This document shows positions 10,854 through 20,461 of a stretch of DNA of 64,000 nucleotides, piece by piece. The number at the start of each line of letters is the position of its first letter. Within the stretch, counting starts at the first letter, position 1. Made by a program: the position numbers and the translations under genes. Under the pieces are notes generated by a model. The model saw only the letters and a program-made list of their open reading frames with translations. It made no database searches and was not told the DNA's origin. Source of the stretch: Aerococcus viridans (GTDB lineage: Bacteria; Bacillota; Bacilli; Lactobacillales; Aerococcaceae); contig NZ_CP014164.1 of assembly GCF_001543285.1 (NCBI RefSeq), positions 992,001-1,056,000 of the forward strand. Reading direction: 5' to 3'.

Positions 10854-11087
10854 TTGTATAATATATTATTAACCATTCTAATTATTATCGCCTTTTTACT
10901 AATTCTAGTAGTTGTTGCACAACCTTCTAAAGGAAACAGTGCAAGTAACTTAACTGGTGGTGGCGATGCAATGTTTGGTAAAAAGAAAAAAGCACGCGGA
11001 TTTGAAGCTGTTTTAAATCGATTTACAATCATCTTAGGTGTAGCCTTTATGGTGATTGCCTTACTATTAGCAAACTTATCTTCATAA
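10854..11087 (+). CDS. secG: Preprotein translocase subunit SecG
   Basis: A 77-residue membrane protein with two hydrophobic segments (residues 3-20 and 55-74) separated by a Gly/Ser/Lys loop containing LTGGGDAMFGKKKKARGFE, typical of SecG. It supports SecYEG-mediated export. Start is TTG 10854 behind GGAGGGGT. It heads the standard Firmicute order secG-est-rnr-smpB. A hairpin with T-run follows at about 11093-11123, so est may be partly separate. Confidence 0.95.
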   Translation: MYNILLTILIIIAFLLILVVVAQPSKGNSASNLTGGGDAMFGKKKKARGFEAVLNRFTIILGVAFMVIALLLANLSS

Positions 11088-11245
11088 CATTTGGGCGGTT
11101 CTGCTAGGGGACCGCTATTTTTATGCCTTACGTTTGCTGATGACAATGCAATTAATTGATTTAAAAGTGAATAAAACTTACAATGGAATAGCGAAGTCAT
11201 TATGTATAAATTATGATAATATAGTAAGATTGAGAGTGGATATGC

Positions 11246-12004
11246 ATGCAAGCAAAATTACCAGAACCATTTTTCTTTGAGGGTGATGAAAGGGCAGTAA
11301 TCCTTTTCCACGCCTTTACAGGTACTTCGAACGACGTGCGGATGTTAGGACGTCGGTTAAATCGCGAAGGTTACACTGTTTATGCACCTCATTTAACTGG
11401 ACATGGCACTATGGACGTCTTCGATTTAATTAAGGATGGCAATCCAGTTGCATGGTTACAAGACGGTCAAGATGCCTACGATTTTATGCTTGAAAAAGGC
11501 TATAAGCAGATGGCAGTTTTTGGCTTGTCATTAGGTGGGACAGTGGCTATTTCCGTGATTTTAAATAATCCGGCAATTGGTGGGGGCGTATTTAATACAC
11601 CTGTTGTCACAGATCAAGCTATTACTGATTCCAATGTACCAACATCATTTATGACCTATGCCCGAAAAGTCCAAAAATACGCTGGTAAGACCGAAGCAGA
11701 AATTAACCAGTCGGACGACAAAGTAGCCCAACAATTACATACAACCCTTACCGGTGTACATGCCATTAACCGTGATTTAAGCGCACGACTAGATGAATTG
11801 AAAGTGCCAATCTACATTGCAGCTTCTGGTCAAGATGAATTAGTTGACCCAACCGCTGGAGAGCAGTTTGCAGATGCCATTACCACTGCACCCGTTTATT
11901 TAAATACTTTTAATTCAGCAAGGCATGTAATCACAGTCGGTAAATACCACCACGAATTTGAAGACACAGTAATAGAATATTTAAACAACCTAAATTGGGA
12001 GTGA
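11246..12004 (+). CDS. est: Alpha/beta-hydrolase carboxylesterase (Est family)
   Basis: A 252-residue serine hydrolase. The oxyanion region is HAFTGT, the nucleophile elbow is GLSLGG (Ser near residue 95), the acid is in SGQDELVD, and the histidine is in SARHVI. These match the carboxylesterase or monoacylglycerol-lipase-like enzyme found between secG and rnr in Bacillus and Lactobacillales. Physiological substrate is not known. The gene lies 4 bases before rnr. Confidence 0.9.
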   Translation: MQAKLPEPFFFEGDERAVILFHAFTGTSNDVRMLGRRLNREGYTVYAPHLTGHGTMDVFDLIKDGNPVAWLQDGQDAYDFMLEKGYKQMAVFGLSLGGTVAISVILNNPAIGGGVFNTPVVTDQAITDSNVPTSFMTYARKVQKYAGKTEAEINQSDDKVAQQLHTTLTGVHAINRDLSARLDELKVPIYIAASGQDELVDPTAGEQFADAITTAPVYLNTFNSARHVITVGKYHHEFEDTVIEYLNNLNWE

Positions 12005-12008
12005 AATA

Positions 12009-14525
12009 GTGAGTAGAAAAATTAATTATATGAAAAAAGAAATCCTTGCCGAGTTGGCGAGTTCAGAAGAAAATTACACAGCACAAACTTTAAGCCAAGC
12101 CTTGTCTTATGACCAAGCAGATGATTTTGCCGATTTGGTGAAAACTCTCGCTAAATTAGAGCAAGCTGGTGACATTGCCATTACAAGCAACGGTACCTTA
12201 AGTATCAAACAAGACAAAGCCACATATACAGGGGTATTTACTCAGAATGCACGTGGATTTGGTTTCGTCAAAACTGATGAACTTGAAAAAGACATTTTCA
12301 TCGGTAAAGGCAAAACCAATGGTGCCTTGCAAAGTGATGAAGTGCGGGTGAAAATCACTAGAGAAGCTCTTCCTGTCAATGACAAGTCAGCTGAAGGTGA
12401 AATTGCTGAAGTATTAGTCCGTCATACAACACGCCTTACAGGTGAGTTTACGCCCTTTAATGATAATGATAAAGCGTCAACAGGTTTTATCGGTAGCGTG
12501 AAACCGCAAAACCATGGTTTAGACAATTTAACCGCCTTAGTAAGACCAGATGGCTTACACCCAGTAGAGGGTGAAATTGTTGTTGTCGAAATAGTGGATT
12601 ATCCAGATGACCAACACCCATTTGCAGTTGCAGGTAACGTCATACAACAAATCGGTCATAAAGATGAGCCGGGTGTAGATATCCTTGCCATTTTAAACAT
12701 GTTTGAAATTCCGCATGAATTCCCTAATGAAGTTTTAGATCATGCCAATGAAGTGCCTGAAACCATCTCAAATGATGACTTAAAAGGACGTAAGGACCAC
12801 CGTGACCTGTTGACTATTACAATTGATGGGGCAGATGCAAAAGACTTGGATGATGCCATCTCATTAAGTAAATTGCCAAATGGAAACTATCAATTAGGCG
12901 TCCATATTGCTGACGTGTCTTATTATGTGACAGAAGATTCAGCAATGGATAAAGAAGCCTATGAACGTGGGACGTCAGTTTATCTAACAGATCGCGTAGT
13001 CCCAATGTTACCGCAACGTTTATCTAATGGTATATGTTCATTACATCCAAATGTGGACCGTTTAACAATGACAGCTATCATGGAAATTGACCACAACGGC
13101 GGTATTGTTGATTATGATATTCATCCGTCAATTATCCACTCAGATTACCGAATGACTTATTCAGATGTAAATGCCATTATCACAGATAATGATTCAGAAT
13201 TACGGGAAAAATACAGTGAAATCACTGACATGTTAGAAAATATGGCAACCTTACATGAGATTTTATACAATAAACGTGTTAGTCGTGGTGCCATTGACTT
13301 TGACTCTAGTGAAGCTAAAATTATAGTTGATGGTGAAGGTCATCCTACTGCGATTGAAGTACGTGAACGTGGCGTTGGGGAGCGGATGATTGAATCATTC
13401 ATGTTATCAGCCAACGAGACTGTAGCTGGCCACTTTACAAGAAAAGTATTGCCATTTATCTACCGTGTCCATGAGCAACCGGATGAAGACAGAATGCAGC
13501 GTTTCTTAGAATTTGTGACGGCCTTTGGTATTGTGCCACAAGGGACAAAATCTTCTATCCGTCCAAAAGATATTCAAAATGTCTTGCGCGAGGTTGAAGG
13601 GGAGACTTTCCAACCGGTTGTATCCATGATGTTACTGCGTTCGATGAAACAAGCAAAATATGATATTGAACCAATCGGCCATTATGGTTTGGCGGCTGAA
13701 GATTACACCCACTTCACATCACCAATCCGTCGTTACCCAGACTTGATTGTTCACCGTTTAATTCACTTCTATGAAAGTCATGCACGTCCAAATGCAGACA
13801 AACAAGAGAAAATGAAGATGAAATTATCTGACATCGCAGAACATTCTTCTAAGATGGAACGTCGTAGTGTGGATGCTGAACGTGAAACAGATAGTTTGAA
13901 GAAAACAGAATTTATGTTGGATAAAATTGGCATGGAATTTGAAGGAATCATTTCGTCGGTTACTGGTTTTGGTTTATTCGTTGAATTACCAAATACAGTT
14001 GAAGGTTTAGTCCATATTTCTATGCTAAAAGACGATTACTACAACTTTGTAGATAGCCAGTTAGTGTTGATTGGGGAGAATACTGGAAAAACTTACCGTA
14101 TTGGGGACAGAGTGACTGTTAAAGTGATGGATGTTAACACAGATACACGTGACATCGATTTTGTCATTGTGAAGAGCGAAGATAACGGTGAATCAACTAG
14201 TTTACAGCGTCAAGATAACCGTAAAGGTGGACGTGGCAATAATAAAGGCCGTAAAGGCAACAATAGAAGCCGTAGACGCCAACAAGATAAAGAATCAAAT
14301 GGTGGCAACCGCCGAAATGACCAATCTGGTGCTAGCAAGTCTCATAAGGAGAATAAGAACAAGCACACAGGTAAACCTGGTCAGAAGGGTAAGAAGTCCG
14401 GTAGCAAGCCACAGAACGGCAAAGCTGGCGGTCAAGGACAAAATAATAAGCAAAATAGCAATAGTAAGAGTAAAAAATCAAATCAGAAACGGCGCTTTGT
14501 CATTCGTCAAAGTAAACGCAAATAA
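12009..14525 (+). CDS. rnr: Ribonuclease R
   Basis: 3'-5' exoribonuclease that degrades structured RNA and works with SmpB-tmRNA in removing non-stop mRNA. It has 838 residues: an N-terminal winged helix, cold-shock-like OB domains, the RNB catalytic domain with DAKDLDDAISL, and an S1 domain (FEGIISSVTGFGLFVEL). The last 120 or so residues form a Lys/Arg/Asn/Gly-rich tail, which is typical but long here. It starts at GTG 12009. smpB follows 28 bases later. Confidence 0.97.
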   Translation: MSRKINYMKKEILAELASSEENYTAQTLSQALSYDQADDFADLVKTLAKLEQAGDIAITSNGTLSIKQDKATYTGVFTQNARGFGFVKTDELEKDIFIGKGKTNGALQSDEVRVKITREALPVNDKSAEGEIAEVLVRHTTRLTGEFTPFNDNDKASTGFIGSVKPQNHGLDNLTALVRPDGLHPVEGEIVVVEIVDYPDDQHPFAVAGNVIQQIGHKDEPGVDILAILNMFEIPHEFPNEVLDHANEVPETISNDDLKGRKDHRDLLTITIDGADAKDLDDAISLSKLPNGNYQLGVHIADVSYYVTEDSAMDKEAYERGTSVYLTDRVVPMLPQRLSNGICSLHPNVDRLTMTAIMEIDHNGGIVDYDIHPSIIHSDYRMTYSDVNAIITDNDSELREKYSEITDMLENMATLHEILYNKRVSRGAIDFDSSEAKIIVDGEGHPTAIEVRERGVGERMIESFMLSANETVAGHFTRKVLPFIYRVHEQPDEDRMQRFLEFVTAFGIVPQGTKSSIRPKDIQNVLREVEGETFQPVVSMMLLRSMKQAKYDIEPIGHYGLAAEDYTHFTSPIRRYPDLIVHRLIHFYESHARPNADKQEKMKMKLSDIAEHSSKMERRSVDAERETDSLKKTEFMLDKIGMEFEGIISSVTGFGLFVELPNTVEGLVHISMLKDDYYNFVDSQLVLIGENTGKTYRIGDRVTVKVMDVNTDTRDIDFVIVKSEDNGESTSLQRQDNRKGGRGNNKGRKGNNRSRRRQQDKESNGGNRRNDQSGASKSHKENKNKHTGKPGQKGKKSGSKPQNGKAGGQGQNNKQNSNSKSKKSNQKRRFVIRQSKRK

Positions 14526-14553
14526 AAGATTTGAACAGTTAGAAGGTGACTAA

Positions 14554-15027
14554 ATGGCAAAAGGTAAGAAAGTGCAGAAAAATGACGATAACGTCGTTGC
14601 ACGTAATCGAAAAGCCAATCATGATTTTACGATTTTAGATACAATCGAGTGTGGCGTAGTCCTAACGGGGACTGAAATTAAATCTGTCCGCCAATCACGC
14701 TTGAATTTAAAAGATGGGTTCGCAAGAATCGAACGCGGAGAAGTCTGGATGTACAATGTCCATATTTCCGAATTTGAGCAGGGGAACATGTTTAACCATG
14801 ACCCACTACGCCCACGTAAACTTTTATTGAAGAAGGCTGAAATTAGTAAGTTACTAAAAGAGACACAAAGGGAAGGTCATACCCTAGTACCACTAAAAGT
14901 TTATATTAAACGCGGTTACGCAAAAGTGCTATTAGGCGTAGCTGAGGGTAAGAAAAAATATGATAAGCGTCGTGCTTTAAAAGAGAAAGATATGAAACGA
15001 GAAGCGCAACGAGCATTGAAAATTTAA
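14554..15027 (+). CDS. smpB: SsrA-binding protein SmpB
   Basis: A 157-residue protein that delivers tmRNA to stalled ribosomes. It has the family start ([22 protein letters not shown]), [20 protein letters not shown] and the basic C-terminal tail [20 protein letters not shown]. ssrA often follows smpB directly; here the nearest ssrA is about 5 kb further on. A terminator hairpin (arms ending in GCATACCTAT and ATGGGTATGC) follows at 15033-15080. Confidence 0.98.
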   Translation: MAKGKKVQKNDDNVVARNRKANHDFTILDTIECGVVLTGTEIKSVRQSRLNLKDGFARIERGEVWMYNVHISEFEQGNMFNHDPLRPRKLLLKKAEISKLLKETQREGHTLVPLKVYIKRGYAKVLLGVAEGKKKYDKRRALKEKDMKREAQRALKI

Positions 15028-15032
15028 TCAGG

Positions 15033-15080
15033 AAGCATACCTATGTGAAAAACTGCAAAGTTTATGGGTATGCTTTTTTG
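15033..15080 (+). terminator. Terminator after smpB
   Basis: Arms AGCATACC(TAT) and (AT)GGGTATGCT are separated by a 20-base loop and followed by TTTTTT. Confidence 0.85.
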
Positions 15081-15269
15081 CTATTTTGTCATTAGTTAAT
15101 GATAGCAAGTTAATAGATTATTTAATATAATTAAAAAAGCAAATTAATAAGGACTTAAATAGCCAATTTTTTGAAAAAATCTCATGAATTTGTTAGAAAT
15201 AGTAATATTGCAATTTTTATCTTCTGCGAGACATGGTATGATGGTTGAAAGAAAGTGAGTGAAGTAGTG

Positions 15270-17240
15270 ATGGACTACAATGAACGTTATTTATTATTAT
15301 TATCTGAGCAATTTCCAGATATTGCCTCAGTAACAACAGAAATCATTAATCTAGAAGCGATTATGGAATTACCTAAAGCCACAGAGCATTTTATTAGTGA
15401 CCTCCACGGCGAGTATGATGCTGTTTCGCATGTGTTACGTAATGGGTCGGGGAATATTAAAGAAAAGATTCGAGAGGTATTCCAAAACCGGTTATCGACG
15501 AATGAAATGAACCAGTTGGCAACCCTTGTCTACTATCCAGAAGAGAAGCTAGACCGAGTGTTAGCGGATATTACAGATGTAGAGGAAGAGCATGAATTCT
15601 ATACGTTAACAATTTCTAGAATGGTGGAGTTGGGACAATTTGTTGTGTCTAAATACACCCGTTCAAAAGTGCGCAAGGCTATGCCAAAAGACATGTCTTA
15701 CATTCTTGAGGAGTTGTTATTTAAGGATTCTGTCTTGACCAACAAGGGGTCTTACTACTGGAATATCATTCAAAATGTAATCGAATTAGGGGCAGCAAAC
15801 CGTCTAATTGAAGCCTTGTCTGAATTGATGCAGGAACTTGTTGTCGATCATTTACACGTTTTAGGGGACATCTATGACCGTGGGCCGTCACCTGATAAAA
15901 TCATTGACTTGTTGGCTGCGCAGAAATCCATCGATATCCAATGGGGGAACCATGACGCCATTTGGATGGGGGCTGCTTCAGGGTCACGCGTCTTGATTGC
16001 CAATGTATTAAGGATTTGTGCCCGTTATGACAACTTAGAAATCATCGAGGATGGCTACGGTATTTCACTGAGACCCTTGGTGGCATTCGCGGAGGCGACA
16101 TACCCGGATGACTCTATCGCAGAATTCATGCCTAAGATTGACGAATCAGTAGACCATTTTCCAGAAGAAGTGAAACAAATTGCCAAGATGCAGCAGGCAA
16201 TCACGATTATTCAATTTAAATTAGAAGCGCAAGTCATTAAACGCCACCCTGAATTCCAAACCGACAACCGCCTATTCCTTGATAAATTAGACTTGGAAAA
16301 AGGGACTGTACTCGTTGGAGAGAAGGAATATGACTTGAAGAATACGACGTTCCCTACGGTAGACCCTGCAGATCCGTTCAAACTAACTGAAGATGAAGAA
16401 TATGTGATGGGGAAATTGCAAGCTGGTTTCTTAAACTCTGACCGTCTGCAAAAGCATATTGCCTACCTATATAGTAAGGGGTCATTGTATAAAGTCTACA
16501 ATGAGAACCTGTTATATCACGGTTGTATTCCGATGAATGAAGATATGTCATTTAAGGCGGTTGAAATTCACGGCCGTTCATATGCAGGACGGGCATTGTT
16601 GGATCAATTTGAGAAGGCTATGCGTCAAGCTTTTGCGGCTCAAGGACCAAATGAAGACGAAAACCCTGATTTGGATTACATGTGGTATATCTGGCAAGGG
16701 GAAGGGTCGTCCTTATTTGGAAAGACCAAGATGACGACGTTTGAGCGTTACTATATTGAGGATGCTGAAACACATCATGAGCCAAAAAATATTTACTATA
16801 CTTTACGTAATGACAAAGAGTGTGCTGAATTGATTTTAAGCGAGTTTGGTATTCGCCCAGATCGAGGGCATATTGTAAACGGTCATACACCGGTTAAAGA
16901 GCGTAAGGGTGAAGACCCAGTTAAAGCAGACGGTAAACTCTTAGTGATTGACGGCGGTTTTTCAAAAGCTTATCAACCAACCACAGGCCTAGCAGGTTAT
17001 ACCTTACTATATAATTCGTTTGGTATGTTATTAGTGAGCCACCAGCCATTCTCTAGTATTGAGGATGCAGTGGAACATGAAACAGATATCGTATCTACAC
17101 GTCGAATTATCGATAAAGAGCTAGAACGATTACAAGTGCGCCAAACCGATGTAGGGGTTAAACTGGAAGACCAAGTCGCCCAGTTAAAAAAATTACTTCA
17201 TGCCTATAGAAATGGTACAATAAGACCAAGAGTAGTGTAA
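15270..17240 (+). CDS. fbp: Class III fructose-1,6-bisphosphatase
   Basis: Gluconeogenic phosphatase of the Firmicute-specific class III (calcineurin-like metallophosphatase fold). Metal motifs are FISDLHGEYDA near residue 40, GDIYDRGPSPD, and GNHDAIWMGA, with a late histidine in NGHTPVKERKGEDP. The length of about 656 residues matches the family. Either ATG 15270 or GTG 15255 could be the start; neither has a strong ribosome site. The end is followed after 19 bases by the phosphatase gene. Confidence 0.96.
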   Translation: MDYNERYLLLLSEQFPDIASVTTEIINLEAIMELPKATEHFISDLHGEYDAVSHVLRNGSGNIKEKIREVFQNRLSTNEMNQLATLVYYPEEKLDRVLADITDVEEEHEFYTLTISRMVELGQFVVSKYTRSKVRKAMPKDMSYILEELLFKDSVLTNKGSYYWNIIQNVIELGAANRLIEALSELMQELVVDHLHVLGDIYDRGPSPDKIIDLLAAQKSIDIQWGNHDAIWMGAASGSRVLIANVLRICARYDNLEIIEDGYGISLRPLVAFAEATYPDDSIAEFMPKIDESVDHFPEEVKQIAKMQQAITIIQFKLEAQVIKRHPEFQTDNRLFLDKLDLEKGTVLVGEKEYDLKNTTFPTVDPADPFKLTEDEEYVMGKLQAGFLNSDRLQKHIAYLYSKGSLYKVYNENLLYHGCIPMNEDMSFKAVEIHGRSYAGRALLDQFEKAMRQAFAAQGPNEDENPDLDYMWYIWQGEGSSLFGKTKMTTFERYYIEDAETHHEPKNIYYTLRNDKECAELILSEFGIRPDRGHIVNGHTPVKERKGEDPVKADGKLLVIDGGFSKAYQPTTGLAGYTLLYNSFGMLLVSHQPFSSIEDAVEHETDIVSTRRIIDKELERLQVRQTDVGVKLEDQVAQLKKLLHAYRNGTIRPRVV

Positions 17241-17259
17241 TTTGAGGAGGAATTTATTC

Positions 17260-17988
17260 ATGTCAAAAGGTGTGACGATTTACTTCATGCGTCATGGAGA
17301 AACGTATCTAAATTATTATGGACGTATGCAAGGGTGGGCTGATGCGCCACTAACGCCACGCGGAGAAGAGGATGTACGTAGCAGTGGTCGTGGATTGGCC
17401 GACGTAGAATTTTCAGCAGTATATACGAGTGATTTACAACGTACGGTAAAAACAGCAGAACTTATTCTAGACGAAAATAAGGCAACTGCTAAAGATATTG
17501 AAATTGAGAAACGTCCAGAGTTTAGAGAAGTCTTCTTTGGTTCTTTTGAAGGATTAGACGCAAGAGGTTTATGGGACAAAGTAACAGAGATTGCTACTGG
17601 TAAAGATGGTTCCTATACTGGCGCAACTTCAGATGAAAGTGTGCGCTTAGAATTGAACGCCTTCAAAGAAATGGATCCATACCATGATGCGGAAAACTTT
17701 ATGGAATTTTGGATGCGCGTGGAATTAGGTTTGATCGATGTGATCACTAAACACAGAGAAACTGATCAAACGATTCTAATTGTGAGTCACGGGATGACTA
17801 TCCGTAATATGATCCACGAATTAATCCCACAATTTGAAATTGATTCAATGCTAGATAATGCGAGTGTGTCCGTGGTTAAATATCAAGATGGTTTATATCA
17901 TTTAGAAGCTTTTAATCAAACAGACCACTTTGCCCGTAAAGAAATCAATGATCAAGAAACAGATTTGGATCATTCAGATATCTCATAA
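17260..17988 (+). CDS. Histidine phosphatase family protein
   Basis: A phosphoglycerate-mutase-like phosphatase of 242 residues. The phosphohistidine motif is FMRHGETYLN, followed by SDLQRTVKTAE, the acid REVFFGSFEG, and the second histidine in VSHGMTIRNM. The ATG at 17260 follows GAGGAGGAATTT; the upstream ATG at 17242 would overlap that site. It probably shares a transcript with fbp. Substrate is unknown. A strong terminator (AAAAGCATGACA and its complement) follows at 17994-18044. Confidence 0.85.
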   Translation: MSKGVTIYFMRHGETYLNYYGRMQGWADAPLTPRGEEDVRSSGRGLADVEFSAVYTSDLQRTVKTAELILDENKATAKDIEIEKRPEFREVFFGSFEGLDARGLWDKVTEIATGKDGSYTGATSDESVRLELNAFKEMDPYHDAENFMEFWMRVELGLIDVITKHRETDQTILIVSHGMTIRNMIHELIPQFEIDSMLDNASVSVVKYQDGLYHLEAFNQTDHFARKEINDQETDLDHSDIS

Positions 17989-17993
17989 ACAAT

Positions 17994-18044
17994 AAAAAGC
18001 ATGACAGAATAGGCGAGTGCGTCTACTTTGTCATGCTTTTCTTT
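17994..18044 (+). terminator. Terminator after histidine phosphatase gene
   Basis: Twelve-base perfect arms flank a 22-base loop and the 3' arm ends in T's. Confidence 0.85.
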
Positions 18045-18064
18045 TAAGGATTGAGAGGTTACCT

Positions 18065-18835
18065 ATGTGTTTAATTACTTTTTCTATTCAAACGGATACT
18101 GAATACCCTTTCGTTCTGACCGCAAACCGCGATGAGGCTTATTCAAGAGCGAGTTTACCTATTCATGAATGGGAAGAACCTGCTAACATTATTGGCGGCC
18201 GTGACTTGAAACAAGGCGGGACTTGGTTGGCCTTTTCTAAGGCGGGTAAATTTGCTGCGCTAACTAATTATCCCTTTGCAGACCGCCAAGTAGCTGACCC
18301 GATTAGCCGGGGGTTCCTGATTATGGATTACCTGGATTCGGAAATTAGTGCTAGTGACTATGTATCTAATTTACGTTACCATAGAGAACAGTTTGAAGGG
18401 TATCATCTACTAGTTGGTCGAATTCATCCTAAAATAGAACTCAAAATGTACAATAATGTAGATGATAGCTTGACTAATTATGCAGCAGGTATTCATTCAA
18501 TATCTAACACCTACGATGATTTGTCAGCCTACCGGAAAAGTCAGTCGGTGAAAGATTTAACGCATTTAATGCAAGGTGAAATTGATTTAAATAAAATGCT
18601 AAAAAACTTTCAAAATACCGAGTCGAATCCCCGTTTAACAGATTTTCCTAGCTTTTTGACTCTAGATCAGGCCAAAAAGGCATCAGGCATTTTTATCGAA
18701 GGCCAAGGAGACTTTGGGACAGTTTCTACAACCGCTATCGCCTTGGATAAATCAGGAAAATTGTCCATGAAGGAGGTTCGTTATACGAGAGAACTTGGCC
18801 AAGAAGAGACAGAAATAATATACAATTTTGCTTAA
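18065..18835 (+). CDS. NRDE family (TANGO2-like) protein
   Basis: A 256-residue protein with the family start MCLITF (Cys2 as the likely N-terminal nucleophile), the eponymous motif ANRDE near residue 22, and IIGGRDLKQGGTWLAF. The ATG at 18065 is chosen because Cys2 must follow the initiator and an AAGGATTGAGAGG site precedes it. Bacterial members are related to the eukaryotic TANGO2 proteins; the biochemical role is not settled. Confidence 0.85.
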   Translation: MCLITFSIQTDTEYPFVLTANRDEAYSRASLPIHEWEEPANIIGGRDLKQGGTWLAFSKAGKFAALTNYPFADRQVADPISRGFLIMDYLDSEISASDYVSNLRYHREQFEGYHLLVGRIHPKIELKMYNNVDDSLTNYAAGIHSISNTYDDLSAYRKSQSVKDLTHLMQGEIDLNKMLKNFQNTESNPRLTDFPSFLTLDQAKKASGIFIEGQGDFGTVSTTAIALDKSGKLSMKEVRYTRELGQEETEIIYNFA

Positions 18836-18919
18836 ATAAAACAATATGGAGACATGATTACTATTTTGCCAAAATTCCTCAATAAAATATAATTAAAGAA
18901 TCATATATGGGGAAATGAT

Positions 18920-19684
18920 ATGGAGTCGATAGTTATGAACATGGGCGTTTGTGTTGGAGTAGCAATCGGAGCTGCGTTGGGTATAGCCATAGGTCAAATA
19001 GGGCGTTGGGTATCTGTGGGAATTGCTGCTGGACTTGTGGTCTGGTCAAGCGCTGACGTTATGCGGAGAGAAAAGCAAAAGACGATAAGATCAAAAACAG
19101 ATTTAGGTGTAAGTGATTTAGCTATTACATCTGATGGTCAAAAATATCAAAGTCAGCGACTACATTTGTCTTATAAGAAGCAATTACATTATTGGGAAAA
19201 GCGAATGGCCCGTAGACGTTTACAAGCCAAAAAGAACGGTGTGAATTTAGTGGATGCGAAAAACTACCAGCAAGCCAAACGCCAAGTGGCCCGTATTCAT
19301 CAACGTATCAAAAATATCCGCAAGGATTACATGCATAAAATCACAACCGATATGGTTAAAAGTTATGACGTTATCGTTCTAGAGGATTTAAAGACGACTA
19401 ATATGATGAAAAATCATCAATTAGCCCGTTCAATCGCTGGCCAATCCTGGCGGATGTTTAGAACAATCCTAGAGGCAAAGTGCGAAATGTACGATAAGAC
19501 ATTTGTAGCTATTAATCCGCACAAGACATCCCAGAAATGTTCTAATTGCGGGAATGATAGCGTTAAAAAAGTGTTAAATATACGTCATTGGACTTGTATG
19601 AAGTGTAATATGCATCACGATAGAGATATCAACGCAGCTAAAAATATATTAAATATTGGCCTGGAACAGGCCTTAGTTAAATAG
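18920..19684 (+). pseudogene. TnpB C-terminal half fused to a glycine-zipper membrane segment
   Basis: A 254-residue open frame made of two unrelated parts. Residues 1-55 are a hydrophobic, glycine-spaced segment (GVAIGAALGIAIGQIG, then GIAAGLVVW) ending in basic residues. From about residue 59 it is TnpB of IS200/IS605 elements: RuvC acidic residues D61 (TDLG), E155 (VLEDL) and D236 (HDRDINAAKN), and a zinc ribbon C207-C210/C226-C229. The TnpB N-terminal recognition domains are gone, so RNA-guided cleavage is not expected. The reading frame is intact across the junction and GGGGAAAT precedes the ATG, so a chimeric protein could be made. Probably a deletion joined two genes. Confidence 0.75.
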
Positions 19685-19768
19685 CTTAGACCGCTGTTTT
19701 GCTTTGAAATAAGTGGAACAAGTCATGAGTGTTCCTAGAAACACGCCATTTTAATGGCGTTGTAGTTC
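19685..19768 (+). mobile_element. Right end of IS200/IS605-type element (possible omega-RNA 3' end)
   Basis: Between the tnpB stop and csbD homology lies a short stretch with a perfect hairpin, ACGCCATT-TT-AATGGCGT at 19743-19760, as expected near an IS605 right end. csbD-derived sequence resumes at about 19769. The matching left end and the other half of csbD are absent, so the element is incomplete. Confidence 0.6.
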
Positions 19769-19846
19769 ATCGCCAGTAACTTTACCGACTGCTTCATTTA
19801 CTGAACCCTTAATTTTATCGAAAGTACCGTTATTTTCATTTGACAT
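19751..19846 (-). pseudogene. csbD: Truncated csbD, cut by the TnpB element
   Basis: From the ATG at 19846 the first 26 codons match the intact csbD at 38861 almost exactly (SNENNGTFDKIKGSVNEAVG, then KVTGD). The frame then runs into the transposon end, adding ELQRH and a stop at 19751. The C-terminal two thirds are missing. Its orientation relative to tmRNA copy 1 is the same as that of the intact pair at 38.3-39.1 kb, so the two loci form inverted arms. Confidence 0.9.
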
Positions 19847-19972
19847 GATATCATCCTATTTCTTTAAATTATATAAATGTTATAACATATAAGTGTTTAC
19901 GCTCAAATGAGAGCACTTATTAATTATAAAATACTCAAAAGCATCTAACCAGATTATAGTGACTCATATTTT

Positions 19973-20002
19973 TTGACATTCTTGTATAATTCGTGATATT
20001 AT
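19973..20002 (+). promoter_or_regulatory. Promoter of tmRNA copy 1
   Basis: TTGACA at 19973-19978 and TATTAT at 19997-20002 (18-base spacer) lie just before the RNA. The same elements are present before copy 2. Confidence 0.7.
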
Positions 20003-20017
20003 AAAGAGTACATTCAC

Positions 20018-20379
20018 GGGGGTGTTATTGGATTCGACAGGCATAGCCCGGTGTATGACTACTGCTCGGAGGTTACGGCTTCGCAACAACGTTACCAGTT
20101 TAAATATAACTGACAAACAAGAAACAAACACTTTAGCTTTCGCTGCCTAATAACAGCTAGCTAAGATTCGCCCGGCGTCACCTATGCGTTGGTTCCGAGT
20201 CCTATTATAGTAGGTTACGTTCTAAGCTTCCGTCTGGAGCAAGGAAAAGAGATTAATCAGACTAGCAATCTAAGTGGTTTGTTTATTCACCATTAGTGCG
20301 CAAATTCGAGAATAAACTATAGTGGTAAAAGTTATACAACCGGAGTGTTTGGACAGGGGTTCAAATCCCCTCACCTCCA
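20018..20379 (+). ncRNA. ssrA: tmRNA, copy 1
   Basis: Transfer-messenger RNA that rescues stalled ribosomes with SmpB. The 5' end GGGGGTG pairs with CACCTCC at the 3' end (7-bp acceptor stem with one G-U). GGATTCGACAGG is the conserved D-region, and GGGGTTCAAATCCCC is the T-arm. The tag frame probably starts at GAC 20112 and reads DKQETNTLAFAA before two stops at 20148-20153; the -LAFAA end fits a proteolysis tag. The CCA end is not encoded beyond its first bases. A terminator follows at 20403-20440. A second copy lies at 38327-38688. Confidence 0.97.
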
Positions 20380-20402
20380 CTATAGCTTTACTAAGCATTG
20401 CT

Positions 20403-20440
20403 AAGAGCTTTCAAACGCCGGTTTGAAGGCTCTTTTGCTT
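20403..20440 (+). terminator. Terminator after tmRNA copy 1
   Basis: A hairpin with arms AAGAGC(T)TTCAAAC and (G)TTTGAAGGCTCTT is followed by T-rich sequence. Confidence 0.85.
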
Positions 20441-20461
20441 TTTACACTTTGCCAGCAAATG

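Noticed and set aside
10513..10872. Plus-strand frame of 119 residues across the end of oppF and its terminator
   Set aside because: Out of frame with OppF, runs through the terminator into secG, and has no coding character.
14188..14553. 121-residue frame overlapping the rnr tail and reaching smpB
   Set aside because: It is the shifted reading of the repetitive Lys/Asn/Gly-coding tail of RNase R.
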